A stretch of 64,000 nucleotides of DNA from Lacinutrix himadriensis. GTDB lineage: Bacteria > Bacteroidota > Bacteroidia > Flavobacteriales > Flavobacteriaceae. The stretch spans positions 744,001 to 808,000 of the forward strand of contig NZ_LIQI01000022.1 in NCBI RefSeq assembly GCF_001418105.1. The letters run 5' to 3'. A program made the translations under genes and the position numbers. Shown here piece by piece: positions 27,818-36,492 of this stretch. Every line of letters starts with the position of its first letter. The first letter of the stretch is position 1. Under the pieces are notes generated by a model. The model was not told where the DNA came from, searched no databases, and saw nothing but the letters and a program-made list of their open reading frames with translations.

Positions 27818-29023
27818 CTAATTAGACACTAAATTTTTAGTAATTCTTGCAGATGCAATTTTAGAAGCAATAACCCCCAAAACAGTAATGGTTAAAAACA
27901 CAATTCCTACGTTTATTGCTTTTAATGCAACCGGATAAGGTAAAGAAGGTGTTATCATTATGAAAGCGAAGGTTTGCTGTAGAAAAATAAGAAGTACTCC
28001 AATAATTAAACCTATAATGCCGCCTAAAAGTGTCATTAAAACTCCTTGATAAAAGAAGATGTTTTGAATATTTTTTTGGGTTGCGCCAAGATTAAATAAG
28101 GTGTTTATGTTTTTCTTTTTGTCTAGAATCATCATAATTATAGAACCAATAACGTTAAATAATGCGATGATTAATACCAAAGTAAATATGAGGTAAACGG
28201 CTAAATATTCGGTGTTTAGCATTTTATAAAGCGCATCATTTAATTGTGCTCTATTTTTTAAAATCACTTTATCGCCTAAAATATTTTGAATGTTTGTTCT
28301 TGCTTGCTCTTCGTTAAAACCTTCTTTTAGTTTAAATTCTATGGCAGAGATTTGATTGTCTTTATAGCCTAACAATTCTTTAGCAAATTTAAAAGGTGCG
28401 TAAACGTATTTGTCGTTTAGCTCTTCGTTAATATCAAATATACCGACATTAATGGCTTGAAAGGTGTTGTAAATTTGTTTTTCGGAAGTGATTTGTCCCT
28501 TACCAGGTTTCATCACATATAAACTAACACGTTTACCATAATCTAATACGCCAAAAGAGAGGTTGCTCGAAATTCCCCAACCGACTACAATTTGGTTGGT
28601 GTTTTGTGTAAGCCAGCTTCCTAATGGGATTACAGAATCGATGATGTTTACTTTTTCGTAATTTTCATCTACGCCTTTTATGTATGCGTTTGGGTAGTTT
28701 TTTTCATCAAAAGCGATAAAAACACGATCTTCAATAATTTTAGAATATGAAACAATATCTTCTAGATCATCTAGTTTTTCTAATTCGTCATCTGTAATAA
28801 AAAAAGATTTTCCTATGGCGGTTTCGGCTTTTAAATCGGGATCGACAATAGACGTAAATTGTAAGGTGAAGTCTTTTAAACCAGCAAAACCAGATAGTAC
28901 AATAAATAAAGAAGCGGCACCAAGAACAATGCCGATAGCTGCAATTATGGTAATAAAATTAATAGCATTGTTACTGCTTTTAGAATGCAAATAACGTTTC
29001 GCTATGTATAAAGGGAAATGCAT
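27818..29023 (-). CDS. FtsX-like ABC permease (LolC/LolE-type)
   Basis: 401 residues. N-terminal membrane helix at about 22-45 (INFITIIAAIGIVLGAASLF), then a large periplasmic MacB-PCD-like domain (about 50-250) and three C-terminal helices (about 270-395) with the FtsX signature (LVLIIALFNVIGSIIMMI; LFNLGATQKNIQNIFF). By family this is a permease that moves lipoproteins or other substrates out of the inner membrane; the ATPase is not adjacent. It is downstream of rbfA on the same strand, a neighbourhood typical of Flavobacteriaceae. Confidence 0.88.
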   Translation of the reverse strand: MHFPLYIAKRYLHSKSSNNAINFITIIAAIGIVLGAASLFIVLSGFAGLKDFTLQFTSIVDPDLKAETAIGKSFFITDDELEKLDDLEDIVSYSKIIEDRVFIAFDEKNYPNAYIKGVDENYEKVNIIDSVIPLGSWLTQNTNQIVVGWGISSNLSFGVLDYGKRVSLYVMKPGKGQITSEKQIYNTFQAINVGIFDINEELNDKYVYAPFKFAKELLGYKDNQISAIEFKLKEGFNEEQARTNIQNILGDKVILKNRAQLNDALYKMLNTEYLAVYLIFTLVLIIALFNVIGSIIMMILDKKKNINTLFNLGATQKNIQNIFFYQGVLMTLLGGIIGLIIGVLLIFLQQTFAFIMITPSLPYPVALKAINVGIVFLTITVLGVIASKIASARITKNLVSN

Positions 29024-29090
29024 GTTTATTTTACAATAACAAAAATGAGTTTTAAGTAATAAATATAATGGAAAGGTTTAATAAAACCGA

Positions 29091-29486
29091 TTATTGTTTT
29101 TTACGTTTTCCTAAAAGTTCAGGATCGTTAATAGGGTCTTCTTTTCCTTTTAAAGACTGTTCAATCTTGTCAATATACTCTAAAGAATCATCTACAAAAA
29201 ACTCTAAATTTGGCATACGTCTTAATTGATGTCTAGTACGTTGCGCTAATTCATGTCTAATTAAAGGGGTATTTGATTTAATTCCTTCTAATAGTTCTTT
29301 CCCTTTATTATTAGGAAAAATACTTAAATACACTTTAGCAACAGAAAGATCTACAGTTACTTTTACTTTACTAACAGAAATAAGTATTCCTTTCATACCA
29401 CCTTGTGATGCTGCTTTTTGTAGCACATCCACTATATCTCGTTGTAATACAGAACCTATTTTTTTTTGTCTTTGCGTTTCTTCCAC
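29091..29486 (-). CDS. rbfA: Ribosome-binding factor A
   Basis: 131 residues, normal RbfA length. 30S maturation factor that binds the 5' helix of 16S rRNA. Family features are RQKKIGSVLQRDIVDVLQ at the N terminus, the KH-like core with VKVTVDLSVAKVYLSIFPN, and the C-terminal RTRHQLRRMPNLEFFVDDS. It sits 67 bp upstream of the FtsX-like permease on the same strand, and is divergent from the epimerase gene. Confidence 0.93.
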   Translation of the reverse strand: MEETQRQKKIGSVLQRDIVDVLQKAASQGGMKGILISVSKVKVTVDLSVAKVYLSIFPNNKGKELLEGIKSNTPLIRHELAQRTRHQLRRMPNLEFFVDDSLEYIDKIEQSLKGKEDPINDPELLGKRKKQ

Positions 29487-29672
29487 TTTAAATGTATTTT
29501 AGATTCAGAGTAATCTGAAATCTTATTTCAATATAAAAGATAAACTTTATCTTCTACAATGCAAAAATAGTTGATATTTAAGGATTATTGTATTTTTAAG
29601 GCATTAAAATAAATTTTAGTAAAAAAATAGAAGTTAACCTAAAAAATATTTTCGCTTTCGCGGAAAGTAAAC

Positions 29673-30074
29673 ATGAATAAAATTGAACACATAGGTATTG
29701 CTGTAAAAGACTTGGAAAAAGCGAATAAATTATATGCGCAACTTTTTGGAGAACCGCATTATAAAGTAGAAGAAGTCGCTAGTGAAGGCGTAAAGACCTC
29801 GTTTTTTAAAGTCGGCGAAAATAAAATTGAATTATTAGAAGCTACCAACGAAAATAGCGCAATTGCTAAGTTTATAGAAAAGAAAGGAGAAGGAATGCAT
29901 CACATTGCTTTTGCTGTAGATAATATTGAAAAAGAAATTTTAAGATTAAAAAAGGAAGGTTTTAAAATAATTAACGAAATCCCTAAACAAGGAGCAGACA
30001 ACAAGTTAGTCGTTTTTTTACATCCAAAAAGTACGAATGGCGTCTTAATAGAGCTTTGTCAAGAAATTATTTAA
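29673..30074 (+). CDS. mce: Methylmalonyl-CoA epimerase
   Basis: 133 residues, vicinal-oxygen-chelate (glyoxalase) fold. Converts (S)- to (R)-methylmalonyl-CoA in propionate and succinate metabolism. Metal ligands are seen in EHIGIAVKDLEKA (His6), the Glu region NKIELLEATN, GMHHIAFAVDNI and the C-terminal GVLIELCQ. The short palindrome CTTTCGCGGAAAG (29655-29667) lies five bases before the ATG and may affect translation. No mutase gene in the window. A tRNA gene follows. Confidence 0.9.
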   Translation: MNKIEHIGIAVKDLEKANKLYAQLFGEPHYKVEEVASEGVKTSFFKVGENKIELLEATNENSAIAKFIEKKGEGMHHIAFAVDNIEKEILRLKKEGFKIINEIPKQGADNKLVVFLHPKSTNGVLIELCQEII

Positions 30075-30152
30075 AAAATATTCTTGTAGAGTTTTAAAAT
30101 ATGTAGTAATATTGCACACTCTTTAGCAATAGAGAGTTTGACATTTGTCAAT

Positions 30153-30226
30153 GGTCCCATAGCTCAGTTGGTTAGAGCACCTGACTCATAATCAGGTGGT
30201 CCTTGGTTCGAGCCCAAGTGGGACCA
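30153..30226 (+). tRNA. tRNA with CAU anticodon, probably tRNA-Ile2 (or elongator Met)
   Basis: Full cloverleaf of 74 bases including the discriminator A; acceptor GGTCCCA/TGGGACC, D arm with AGCTCAGTTGGTTAGAGC, anticodon stem CCTGA/TCAGG with loop CTCATAA (anticodon at 30187-30189) and T arm GGTTCGAGCCC. CCA is not encoded. The acceptor stem has C4-G69 and C5-G68, the pairs recognised by lysidine synthetase TilS, which favours tRNA-Ile2. Elongator tRNA-Met remains possible; it is not the initiator type (the anticodon stem lacks three G-C pairs). Confidence 0.93.
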
Positions 30227-30363
30227 CTTTTTTTATACAAGTATAGAAAAAGTGTTAAGATTTAACGGTTTACCGATGTTTTTTTGCAATTAGAAGGTTT
30301 TTTTTAACTAAAAAGATTTAGAATTTTTTGTTAAGTCGCTTTTTTTTATACATTTACAACTGA

Positions 30364-30561
30364 ATGATACAAAACAAAAAAATAATTGCCTCAATCTTAT
30401 TTTTATTAATAAGTTTTGTTAGTGTTGCGCAAACGATGAGTGGACCACCTCCACCAGCGCCACCTCCACCTCCAGGTCTTCCTATAGATGCTGGGATTTA
30501 CTTGTTATTAGCTATTGGTTTGATATATGGTATTGTAAAAACAATTAGATCGAAAGCTTAA
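30364..30561 (+). CDS. Small secreted protein with PID-CTERM sorting motif
   Basis: 65 residues: signal peptide 1-22 (ending SVAQ), a short proline run (about 27-39) and a C-terminal segment with LPIDAG, a hydrophobic helix (IYLLLAIGLIYGIV) and a basic end (KTIRSKA). This arrangement of Pro-Ile-Asp, membrane helix and basic tail is the PID-CTERM protein-sorting signal known in Bacteroidota. Almost nothing of the protein remains between the two signals, so the mature product would be tiny. Its stop overlaps the stop of ribE by 4 bp (convergent). Confidence 0.8.
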   Translation: MIQNKKIIASILFLLISFVSVAQTMSGPPPPAPPPPPGLPIDAGIYLLLAIGLIYGIVKTIRSKA

Positions 30562-31151
30562 AGTTTGTTTAGGTCTACTAATCTAGCTACATATTTTCCA
30601 ATTACATCAAATTCTAAATTTACTTCTGTACCCATTTTAAAATGCTTAAAATTTGTGTGTTCATAAGTATACGGAATTATAGCCACGCTAAATTCGTCTT
30701 TTTTAGAGTTTACAACTGTTAGGCTTACACCATTAATGGTAATAGAACCTTTTTCAATAGTGATATTATTTAACGCACTATCATATTTAAAAGTAAACAA
30801 CCAACTTCCCGAAGTGTTTTCAATATGTATACAAGTAGCTGTTTGATCTACATGACCTTGTACAATATGGCCATCTAATCGTTCTCCTAGCTGCATTGCT
30901 CTTTCTAAATTTACTACATCGCCAACCTTAATAGTATTTAAATTTGTTTTTTCTAGCGTTTCTTTAATTGCAGTTACTTTATATTCGTTATTGTTAATAG
31001 CAACAACCGTTAAACACACGCCGTTATGCGCTACGCTTTGATCTATTTGTAGTTCTTGCGTAAAATTACTTTGCACTGTAATGTGCAAATTATCAAGCTC
31101 TTGATCTAGTTGTTTTACCTCTCCTAATTCCTCAATGATACCAGTAAACAT
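30558..31151 (-). CDS. ribE: Riboflavin synthase, alpha chain
   Basis: 197 residues, two tandem lumazine-binding domains. Dismutates two 6,7-dimethyl-8-ribityllumazine molecules to riboflavin. Repeat 1 starts MFTGIIEELGEV and carries SVAHNGVCLTV; repeat 2 shows GHIVQGHVDQTA and GSITINGVSLTVV. No FMN riboswitch was seen in the 60-bp divergent spacer shared with pdxA. Confidence 0.93.
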   Translation of the reverse strand: MFTGIIEELGEVKQLDQELDNLHITVQSNFTQELQIDQSVAHNGVCLTVVAINNNEYKVTAIKETLEKTNLNTIKVGDVVNLERAMQLGERLDGHIVQGHVDQTATCIHIENTSGSWLFTFKYDSALNNITIEKGSITINGVSLTVVNSKKDEFSVAIIPYTYEHTNFKHFKMGTEVNLEFDVIGKYVARLVDLNKL

Positions 31152-31169
31152 TATTGTCGATTATTTAGT

Positions 31170-31177
31170 TAAATTTG
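31170..31177 (+). promoter_or_regulatory. -7 promoter element for the pdxA cluster
   Basis: TAAATTTG fits TAnnTTTG, 37 bases before the pdxA ATG. A TTG at 31154 is closer than the usual spacing, so the promoter call is tentative. Confidence 0.35.
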
Positions 31178-31213
31178 TAACAGTAAAATTACAAACAAAA
31201 GTTAGCATTATTA

Positions 31214-32260
31214 ATGAAGAAAGAAGAAAATATAATTGTAGGTATCTCTATTGGAGACTTAAATGGTATAGGAGCAGAGATTGTACTAAAGACTTTTGAA
31301 GATCCTAGAACGCTAGAATTTTGTACTCCAGTAATTTTTGCATCCGTAAAAACAATGACTTTTTTAAAAAATCATTTTAAAGTAGATGTAAATTTAAACG
31401 GAATAAACAACCTAGATCAAATACTTCCACAAAAAATAAATGTCTTTAACGTTTGGAATGATCATGTGAAAATTCAATTCGGTAAAGAAGATTTTAAAAT
31501 AGGTGAGTTTGCTATAAAATCTTTGGAAGCTGCAACAAGTGCTTTAAAAAATGGAAATATAGATGTGTTAGTTACTGCACCTATAAACAAACACAATATA
31601 CAGTCGGATACCTTTAAATTTCCTGGACACACTAATTATTTAGAACAAGAATTAGAAGGAAACAGTTTAATGTTAATGGTTGCCGGCAAATTACGTGTTG
31701 GTTTATTAACAGATCATGTGCCGGTAAAAGATATTGCAACACAAATTACACCGAAACGTATAAAAGAGAAAATAGAAACGATTTATACTTCGCTACAAAA
31801 AGACTTTAAAATTAGAAAGCCTAAAATAGCAGTATTAGGTATTAATCCGCATAATGGAGATAATGGGGTTATTGGCACAGAAGACGATACTGTTTTAAGA
31901 CCAACATTAGAAGAAATTAAAAAAACAGGGAAGCTTGTTTATGGTCCTTATGCCGCAGATAGCTTTTTTGGTTCTAATAATTACACAAATTTTGATGCTA
32001 TAATAGCTTCTTATCACGATCAAGGATTAATTCCTTTCAAAACACTTTCTTTTGGACAAGGTGTAAATTATACGGCAGGGTTAAATAAAATACGTACTTC
32101 TCCAGATCATGGAACGGCTTTTGAAATCGCAGGAAAAAACATAGCAGACAACAGTTCTTTTAAGGAAGCAGTGTTTAAAGCTATTGAAATTTATAAGAAT
32201 AGATTAGAGTACGATGCATTAACGGAAAACCCTCTAAAATTCAATCAAAAAAAGATATAA
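31214..32260 (+). CDS. pdxA: 4-hydroxythreonine-4-phosphate dehydrogenase
   Basis: 348 residues. NAD-dependent oxidative step of the DXP-dependent pyridoxal phosphate pathway. Signatures: GISIGDLNGIGAEIVLK at the N terminus, the metal-binding His in KFPGHTNYLEQEL, the nearby VAGKLRVGLLTDHVPV, and ASYHDQGLIPFKTLSFGQGV; C-terminal RTSPDHGTAFEIAG. First gene of a collinear cluster leading to fatty-acid initiation genes, as in other Flavobacteriaceae. Confidence 0.94.
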   Translation: MKKEENIIVGISIGDLNGIGAEIVLKTFEDPRTLEFCTPVIFASVKTMTFLKNHFKVDVNLNGINNLDQILPQKINVFNVWNDHVKIQFGKEDFKIGEFAIKSLEAATSALKNGNIDVLVTAPINKHNIQSDTFKFPGHTNYLEQELEGNSLMLMVAGKLRVGLLTDHVPVKDIATQITPKRIKEKIETIYTSLQKDFKIRKPKIAVLGINPHNGDNGVIGTEDDTVLRPTLEEIKKTGKLVYGPYAADSFFGSNNYTNFDAIIASYHDQGLIPFKTLSFGQGVNYTAGLNKIRTSPDHGTAFEIAGKNIADNSSFKEAVFKAIEIYKNRLEYDALTENPLKFNQKKI

Positions 32261-32302
32261 ACAAAAAAATGTTTATAACTGTGCTTGGTAAATAAAAATT
32301 TG

Positions 32303-32310
32303 TATATTTG
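32303..32310 (+). promoter_or_regulatory. -7 promoter element upstream of yceD-rpmF
   Basis: TATATTTG is a full match to TAnnTTTG, 23 bases before the ATG at 32333; a TTG lies at 32285 (spacer 15, shorter than usual). Its place argues against the open TTG start at 32285 for the DUF177 gene. Confidence 0.5.
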
Positions 32311-32332
32311 CAGGCTCAAAATAGATGTGAAA

Positions 32333-32872
32333 ATGAAGCATTTGAAAGCATTTACAATACCATTTGTAGGTTTAAAAGCAGGAGAACACCTTTTTGAGTA
32401 TGATATTGAACAATCGTTCTTTGAACATTTTGAGTATGAAGATTTTAATGATTCGAACATTAAAGTAGCTGTTATTTTAAATAAAAAATCAACGTTACTA
32501 GAATTGAATTTTAAAATTTCGGGAACTTTAAACGTTAATTGTGACGTAACCAATGAACCGTATGATCAAGAAATCGAAAGTGAATTCGACTTGGTTGTTC
32601 AGTTTGGAGAGGAGTACAATGACGAAGACATGGACATATTAATCATTTCACATGGTGAATATGAAATAAATATACAGCAGTATATTTATGAACTTATTGT
32701 TTTAGCAGTTCCTAATAAACGAATTCATCCAGGAGTTGAAGATGGTACATTAGATTCAGAAATACTTAAAAAATTAGAAGAACTTAGCCCTAAATCGGCT
32801 GAAGAAAAAGAAAACAAAGAGGATATAGATCCTCGTTGGAATACACTTAAGAAACTATTAACGGATAAATAA
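32333..32872 (+). CDS. YceD family (DUF177) protein
   Basis: About 179 residues from ATG 32333 (MKHLKAFTIPFVGLKAGEHL). An upstream TTG at 32285 would add 16 residues but overlaps the likely promoter. YceD proteins accompany rpmF in most bacteria and are linked to 23S rRNA accumulation. The usual central pattern is seen here as LNVNCDVTNEPYDQEIESEF; the zinc-type Cys pair of some homologues is reduced to one Cys. The acidic C-terminal tail is typical. It lies 8 bp before rpmF. Confidence 0.88.
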   Translation: MKHLKAFTIPFVGLKAGEHLFEYDIEQSFFEHFEYEDFNDSNIKVAVILNKKSTLLELNFKISGTLNVNCDVTNEPYDQEIESEFDLVVQFGEEYNDEDMDILIISHGEYEINIQQYIYELIVLAVPNKRIHPGVEDGTLDSEILKKLEELSPKSAEEKENKEDIDPRWNTLKKLLTDK

Positions 32873-32880
32873 TATAAAAA

Positions 32881-33084
32881 ATGGCACATCCTAAAAGAAA
32901 AATCTCAAAAACAAGAAGAGATAAAAGAAGAACACATTATAAAGCAGTTGCGCCACAAGTTGCTACATGCCCAACAACAGGTGAGGCTCACCTATACCAT
33001 AGAGCGCACTGGTTTGAAGGAAAATTATACCACAGAGGACAAGTTTTAATCGACAACTCACAAGTAGAAGAAAATTTAGCATAG
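32881..33084 (+). CDS. rpmF: Large ribosomal subunit protein bL32
   Basis: 67 residues; starts [20 protein letters not shown], the standard bL32 N terminus. The zinc-finger region has only one Cys ([16 protein letters not shown]), the zinc-free C-minus form. Directly after yceD and followed by a strong terminator, so yceD-rpmF is a unit that ends before fabH. Confidence 0.96.
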   Translation: MAHPKRKISKTRRDKRRTHYKAVAPQVATCPTTGEAHLYHRAHWFEGKLYHRGQVLIDNSQVEENLA

Positions 33085-33104
33085 TTACTATGCGTGCATA
33101 CAAT

Positions 33105-33132
33105 AAAACGCTCCTCTGTGAGCGTTTTTTTT
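33105..33132 (+). terminator. Terminator of rpmF
   Basis: AAAACGCTC and GAGCGTTTT stem with a six-base loop and a T run. Confidence 0.88.
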
Positions 33133-33263
33133 GTTATATATTTTTCTTTACGTTAAAAACAACTTAATTTGCATCAGATTAAGCCGAAACCTATCCCTTT
33201 AATTAAAATGGTATTCGTTTTTGCTAATCTTCAACGATTTTAGGTCGAATTAACACCAAAATT

Positions 33264-34259
33264 ATGAGCAAAATCTCAGCAGCGATAACAGCTGTAGGTA
33301 AATATGTTCCAGAATATGTATTGACTAACCAAATATTAGAAACTTTGGTAGATACAAATGATGAATGGATAACTTCTAGAACAGGAATCAAGGAACGTAG
33401 AATATTAAAAGAAAAAGGTAAAGGAACCTCTTTCTTGGCAACGGAAGCTGCCAAAGATTTGATAAAAAAATCAAATCTAGATCCCAAAGAAATAGAATTA
33501 GTTATTGTGGCAACAGCTACAAGAGATATGCAAGCATCTGCAACAGCAGTATTTGTAGCTTCACAAATTGGAGCAACAAATGCTTTTGCTTATGATCTAG
33601 ATGCAGCATGTTCTGGTTTCTTATATGCGGTTTCTACGGCTTCTAGCTTTATAGAATCTGGAAAGTATAAAAAAATATTAGTTATAGGAGCAGACATGAA
33701 CTCTTCTATGATTGATTATACAGACAGAGCAACGTGTATCATCTTTGGAGATGGAGCAGGAGCGGTACTTTTTGAACCTACTACAGAAGATTTAGGGGTT
33801 CAAGATGAATACTTAAGAAGTGACGGAACTGGAAGAGAATTTCTTCAAGTTCCTGCAGGAGGATCTATAGAACCAGCAACCTTAGAAACAGTAAAAGCAA
33901 AAAAACATTTTGTTTTTCAAGACGGTAAAACAGTATTTAAATGGGCGGTTTCTAATATGGCAGACGCTTGTGTCAAAGTCTTAGAAAGAAATAACCTTAC
34001 TAATGATGATATCGATTGGTTAGGAGCGCATCAAGCAAATAAAAGAATTATTGATGCTACCGCAAGCAGAATGGATTTAGATTCTAGCAAGGTGATGATG
34101 AATATTGAAAAATATGGAAATACGACTTCTGCAACGATACCTTTATTATTAAACGATTACGAATCTAAACTTAAAAAAGGAGACAAGGTGATACTTGCTG
34201 CTTTTGGAGGTGGATTTACTTGGGGCGCTATTTATATAAAATGGGCTTATAATTCTTAA
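33264..34259 (+). CDS. fabH: 3-oxoacyl-ACP synthase III (KAS III)
   Basis: 331 residues. Condenses an acyl-CoA primer with malonyl-ACP to start fatty-acid synthesis. The catalytic triad is visible: Cys in AYDLDAACSGFLYA (about 113), His in LGAHQANKRI (about 258) and Asn in EKYGNTTSATIP (about 287). The N-terminal TNDEWITSRTGIKER is characteristic. Next to accB-accC, which supply malonyl-CoA, so the three are functionally linked. Confidence 0.95.
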   Translation: MSKISAAITAVGKYVPEYVLTNQILETLVDTNDEWITSRTGIKERRILKEKGKGTSFLATEAAKDLIKKSNLDPKEIELVIVATATRDMQASATAVFVASQIGATNAFAYDLDAACSGFLYAVSTASSFIESGKYKKILVIGADMNSSMIDYTDRATCIIFGDGAGAVLFEPTTEDLGVQDEYLRSDGTGREFLQVPAGGSIEPATLETVKAKKHFVFQDGKTVFKWAVSNMADACVKVLERNNLTNDDIDWLGAHQANKRIIDATASRMDLDSSKVMMNIEKYGNTTSATIPLLLNDYESKLKKGDKVILAAFGGGFTWGAIYIKWAYNS

Positions 34260-34293
34260 ACTAACTAACAATCATAATTAAAACTTGAATATT

Positions 34294-34782
34294 ATGGATA
34301 TTAAAGACATTCAAAACCTAATTAAATTTGTAGCCAAATCTGGTGCAAGTGAGGTTAAATTAGAAACTGACGATATTAAAATTACCATAAAAACTGGTGG
34401 AGACGATAAAGCAGAAACCCAAACATTTGTACAACAAATACCAATGGGCGCTATGGCACAAGCACCAGTTGCTGTTGCAGCACAACCTGTTGCAGATGCA
34501 GCTCCTGTAAAAGCAGCTGTTGCAGACGAAGACAACTCAAAATACATCACCATTAAGTCTCCAATAATTGGAACTTTATATAGAAAACCTTCTCCAGACA
34601 AACCAGTTTTTGTGGAAGTAGGACAAACTATTAATGAAGGAGATGTTTTATGTATCATCGAAGCAATGAAACTTTTTAACGAAATAGAATCAGAAGTATC
34701 TGGTAAAATCGTAAAAGTTTTAGTAGATGATTCTTCTCCAGTAGAATTTGATCAACCATTATTTTTAGTAGATCCATCATAA
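34294..34782 (+). CDS. accB: Acetyl-CoA carboxylase biotin carboxyl carrier protein
   Basis: 162 residues from ATG 34294 (MDIKDIQNLIKFVAKSGASE); a TTG three codons upstream is unlikely. After an Ala/Pro/Gln-rich linker (about 50-85), the biotinyl domain carries the Lys acceptor in CIIEAMKLFNEI. Carries CO2 on biotin between AccC and AccAD. Precedes accC by 86 bp, where a TTGGAATTTGGAGCTTGGAA-like simple repeat is found. Confidence 0.95.
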   Translation: MDIKDIQNLIKFVAKSGASEVKLETDDIKITIKTGGDDKAETQTFVQQIPMGAMAQAPVAVAAQPVADAAPVKAAVADEDNSKYITIKSPIIGTLYRKPSPDKPVFVEVGQTINEGDVLCIIEAMKLFNEIESEVSGKIVKVLVDDSSPVEFDQPLFLVDPS

Positions 34783-34793
34783 CCCTTTAAAAA

Positions 34794-34860
34794 TTCCAAT
34801 ACACAAATCTAAACATCCAATATTTGGAATTTGGAGCTTGGAATTTGAAATTTTTAATAC
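34794..34860. repeat. Low-complexity TTGGAATTT-type repeat between accB and accC
   Basis: Imperfect direct repeats TTGGAATTTGGAGC and TTGGAATTTGAAATTT with a nearby inverted AATTCCAA. It gives a spurious upstream extension of accC. No gene. Confidence 0.5.
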
Positions 34861-34868
34861 AAAAAGTT

Positions 34869-36224
34869 ATGTTCAAAAAAATATTAATTGCCAATAGAGG
34901 GGAAATTGCATTACGTGTAATTAGAACCTGTAAAGAAATGGGCATTAAAACAGTTGCTGTATATTCTACAGCAGATGCGGATAGTCTTCATGTTAAATTT
35001 GCAGACGAAGCCGTATGTATTGGTCCAGCAGCAAGTAGCGAATCCTACTTAAAAGTATCTAACGTAATTGCAGCAGCAGAAATTACCAATGCAGATGCAA
35101 TACATCCAGGATACGGATTCTTATCTGAAAACGCTAAATTTTCAAAAATTTGTGAAGAACACCAAATAAAATTCATTGGTGCTTCCGAAGAAATGATTAA
35201 TAGAATGGGAGATAAGGCGAACGCCAAATCTACTATGATAGAAGCTGGAGTACCATGTGTTCCAGGAAGCGAAGGAGTAATAAAAGACTTTGCAGACTGC
35301 GAAAAAGTAGCCTTAGAAACTGGTTACCCAGTAATGCTTAAAGCATCTGCTGGTGGTGGTGGAAAAGGAATGCGCGCCGTTTGGAAAGCAGAAGATTTAA
35401 AAGACGCTTGGGATTCTGCAAGACAAGAATCTAAAGCAGCTTTTGGAAATGATGATATGTATATGGAAAAGCTTATTGAAGAGCCTCGCCATATCGAAAT
35501 TCAAATTGTAGGAGACTCTACGGGCCGTGCTTGTCATTTATCCGAAAGAGATTGCTCTATTCAACGTCGTCATCAAAAACTAACCGAAGAAGTACCTTCG
35601 CCGTTTATGACAACCGCCTTACGTAAAAAAATGGGGGAAGCAGCAGTAAAAGCAGCAGAATACATAAAATACGAAGGAGCAGGAACGGTAGAATTTCTAG
35701 TAGATAAACACAGAAATTTCTACTTCATGGAAATGAATACTCGTATTCAAGTAGAACACCCAATTACAGAACAAGTAATTGATTTTGACCTGATACGTGA
35801 ACAAATTTTAGTAGCTGCAGGAGTGCCAATTTCTGGTAAAAACTATTTACCACAATTACACTCTATCGAATGTCGTATTAATGCCGAAGATCCATATAAC
35901 AACTTTAGACCTTCGCCAGGAAAAATAACAACATTACATGCTCCGGGAGGACATGGAGTACGTTTAGATACGCACGTGTATGCTGGGTATAGCATTCCGC
36001 CAAACTACGATTCTATGATTGCTAAGTTAATTACAACGGCGCAAACAAGAGAAGAAGCTATTAATAAAATGAAACGTGCTTTAGACGAGTTCGTTATCGA
36101 AGGAATAAAAACAACCATTCCTTTTCATAGACAATTAATGGATCATCCAGATTATTTAGCAGGAAATTATACTACTAAATTTATGGAAGATTTTGTAATG
36201 AAACCTCAAGCAGAAGAAGACTAA
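34869..36224 (+). CDS. accC: Acetyl-CoA carboxylase, biotin carboxylase subunit
   Basis: 451 residues from ATG 34869 ([20 protein letters not shown]), the standard start; the open ATG at 34824 lies in repeat sequence. ATP-grasp enzyme that carboxylates the biotin of AccB. Seen: [16 protein letters not shown] (ATP loop), [17 protein letters not shown] and [16 protein letters not shown] (catalytic). Last gene of the cluster, ended by a terminator at 36296. Confidence 0.95.
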   Translation: MFKKILIANRGEIALRVIRTCKEMGIKTVAVYSTADADSLHVKFADEAVCIGPAASSESYLKVSNVIAAAEITNADAIHPGYGFLSENAKFSKICEEHQIKFIGASEEMINRMGDKANAKSTMIEAGVPCVPGSEGVIKDFADCEKVALETGYPVMLKASAGGGGKGMRAVWKAEDLKDAWDSARQESKAAFGNDDMYMEKLIEEPRHIEIQIVGDSTGRACHLSERDCSIQRRHQKLTEEVPSPFMTTALRKKMGEAAVKAAEYIKYEGAGTVEFLVDKHRNFYFMEMNTRIQVEHPITEQVIDFDLIREQILVAAGVPISGKNYLPQLHSIECRINAEDPYNNFRPSPGKITTLHAPGGHGVRLDTHVYAGYSIPPNYDSMIAKLITTAQTREEAINKMKRALDEFVIEGIKTTIPFHRQLMDHPDYLAGNYTTKFMEDFVMKPQAEED

Positions 36225-36295
36225 TTTAAAAGCTGCTTCTAGACATTAGACTAAAAGTTTCAAAATATATTGGTATTCCCTTAAACTAAGGTATA

Positions 36296-36328
36296 AAAAA
36301 ACTCCGAAAGCAATTTCGGAGTTTTTTT
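36296..36328 (+). terminator. Terminator of accC
   Basis: AACTCCGAAA and TTTCGGAGTT with a 4-base loop and a T7 run. Confidence 0.88.
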
Positions 36329-36370
36329 ATTTATAAACCATAGCTTTGTTAGGTCTTTTTTATGGTGTTC

Positions 36371-36450
36371 CTTTTGCTTTTTTAAGAAAGCAAAAGTCAG
36401 GCTTTCACAAGTCGCTCTTTGCAAGGAGCTCCAACAATTGCTCAATCCTT
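36371..36450 (-). repeat. Dispersed 53-bp element, copy B, with 3' hairpin
   Basis: Read on the minus strand, the core (36450-36398) differs from copy C at a single base. It is followed by a hairpin with arms CTTTTGCTTT (36371-36380) and AAAGCAAAAG (36387-36396). The core contains the palindrome GGAGCTCC. Confidence 0.85.
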
Positions 36451-36492
36451 AACACAGTTTAGAACTTCAATTTAAATCCCTAAATTAGCAAC

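Noticed and set aside
31152-31213. FMN riboswitch before ribE
   Set aside because: The spacer is only 62 bp and lacks the conserved RFN element bases.
34311-34658. 115-codon minus-strand ORF
   Set aside because: Antisense to accB; its Ala/Thr-rich content mirrors the accB linker.
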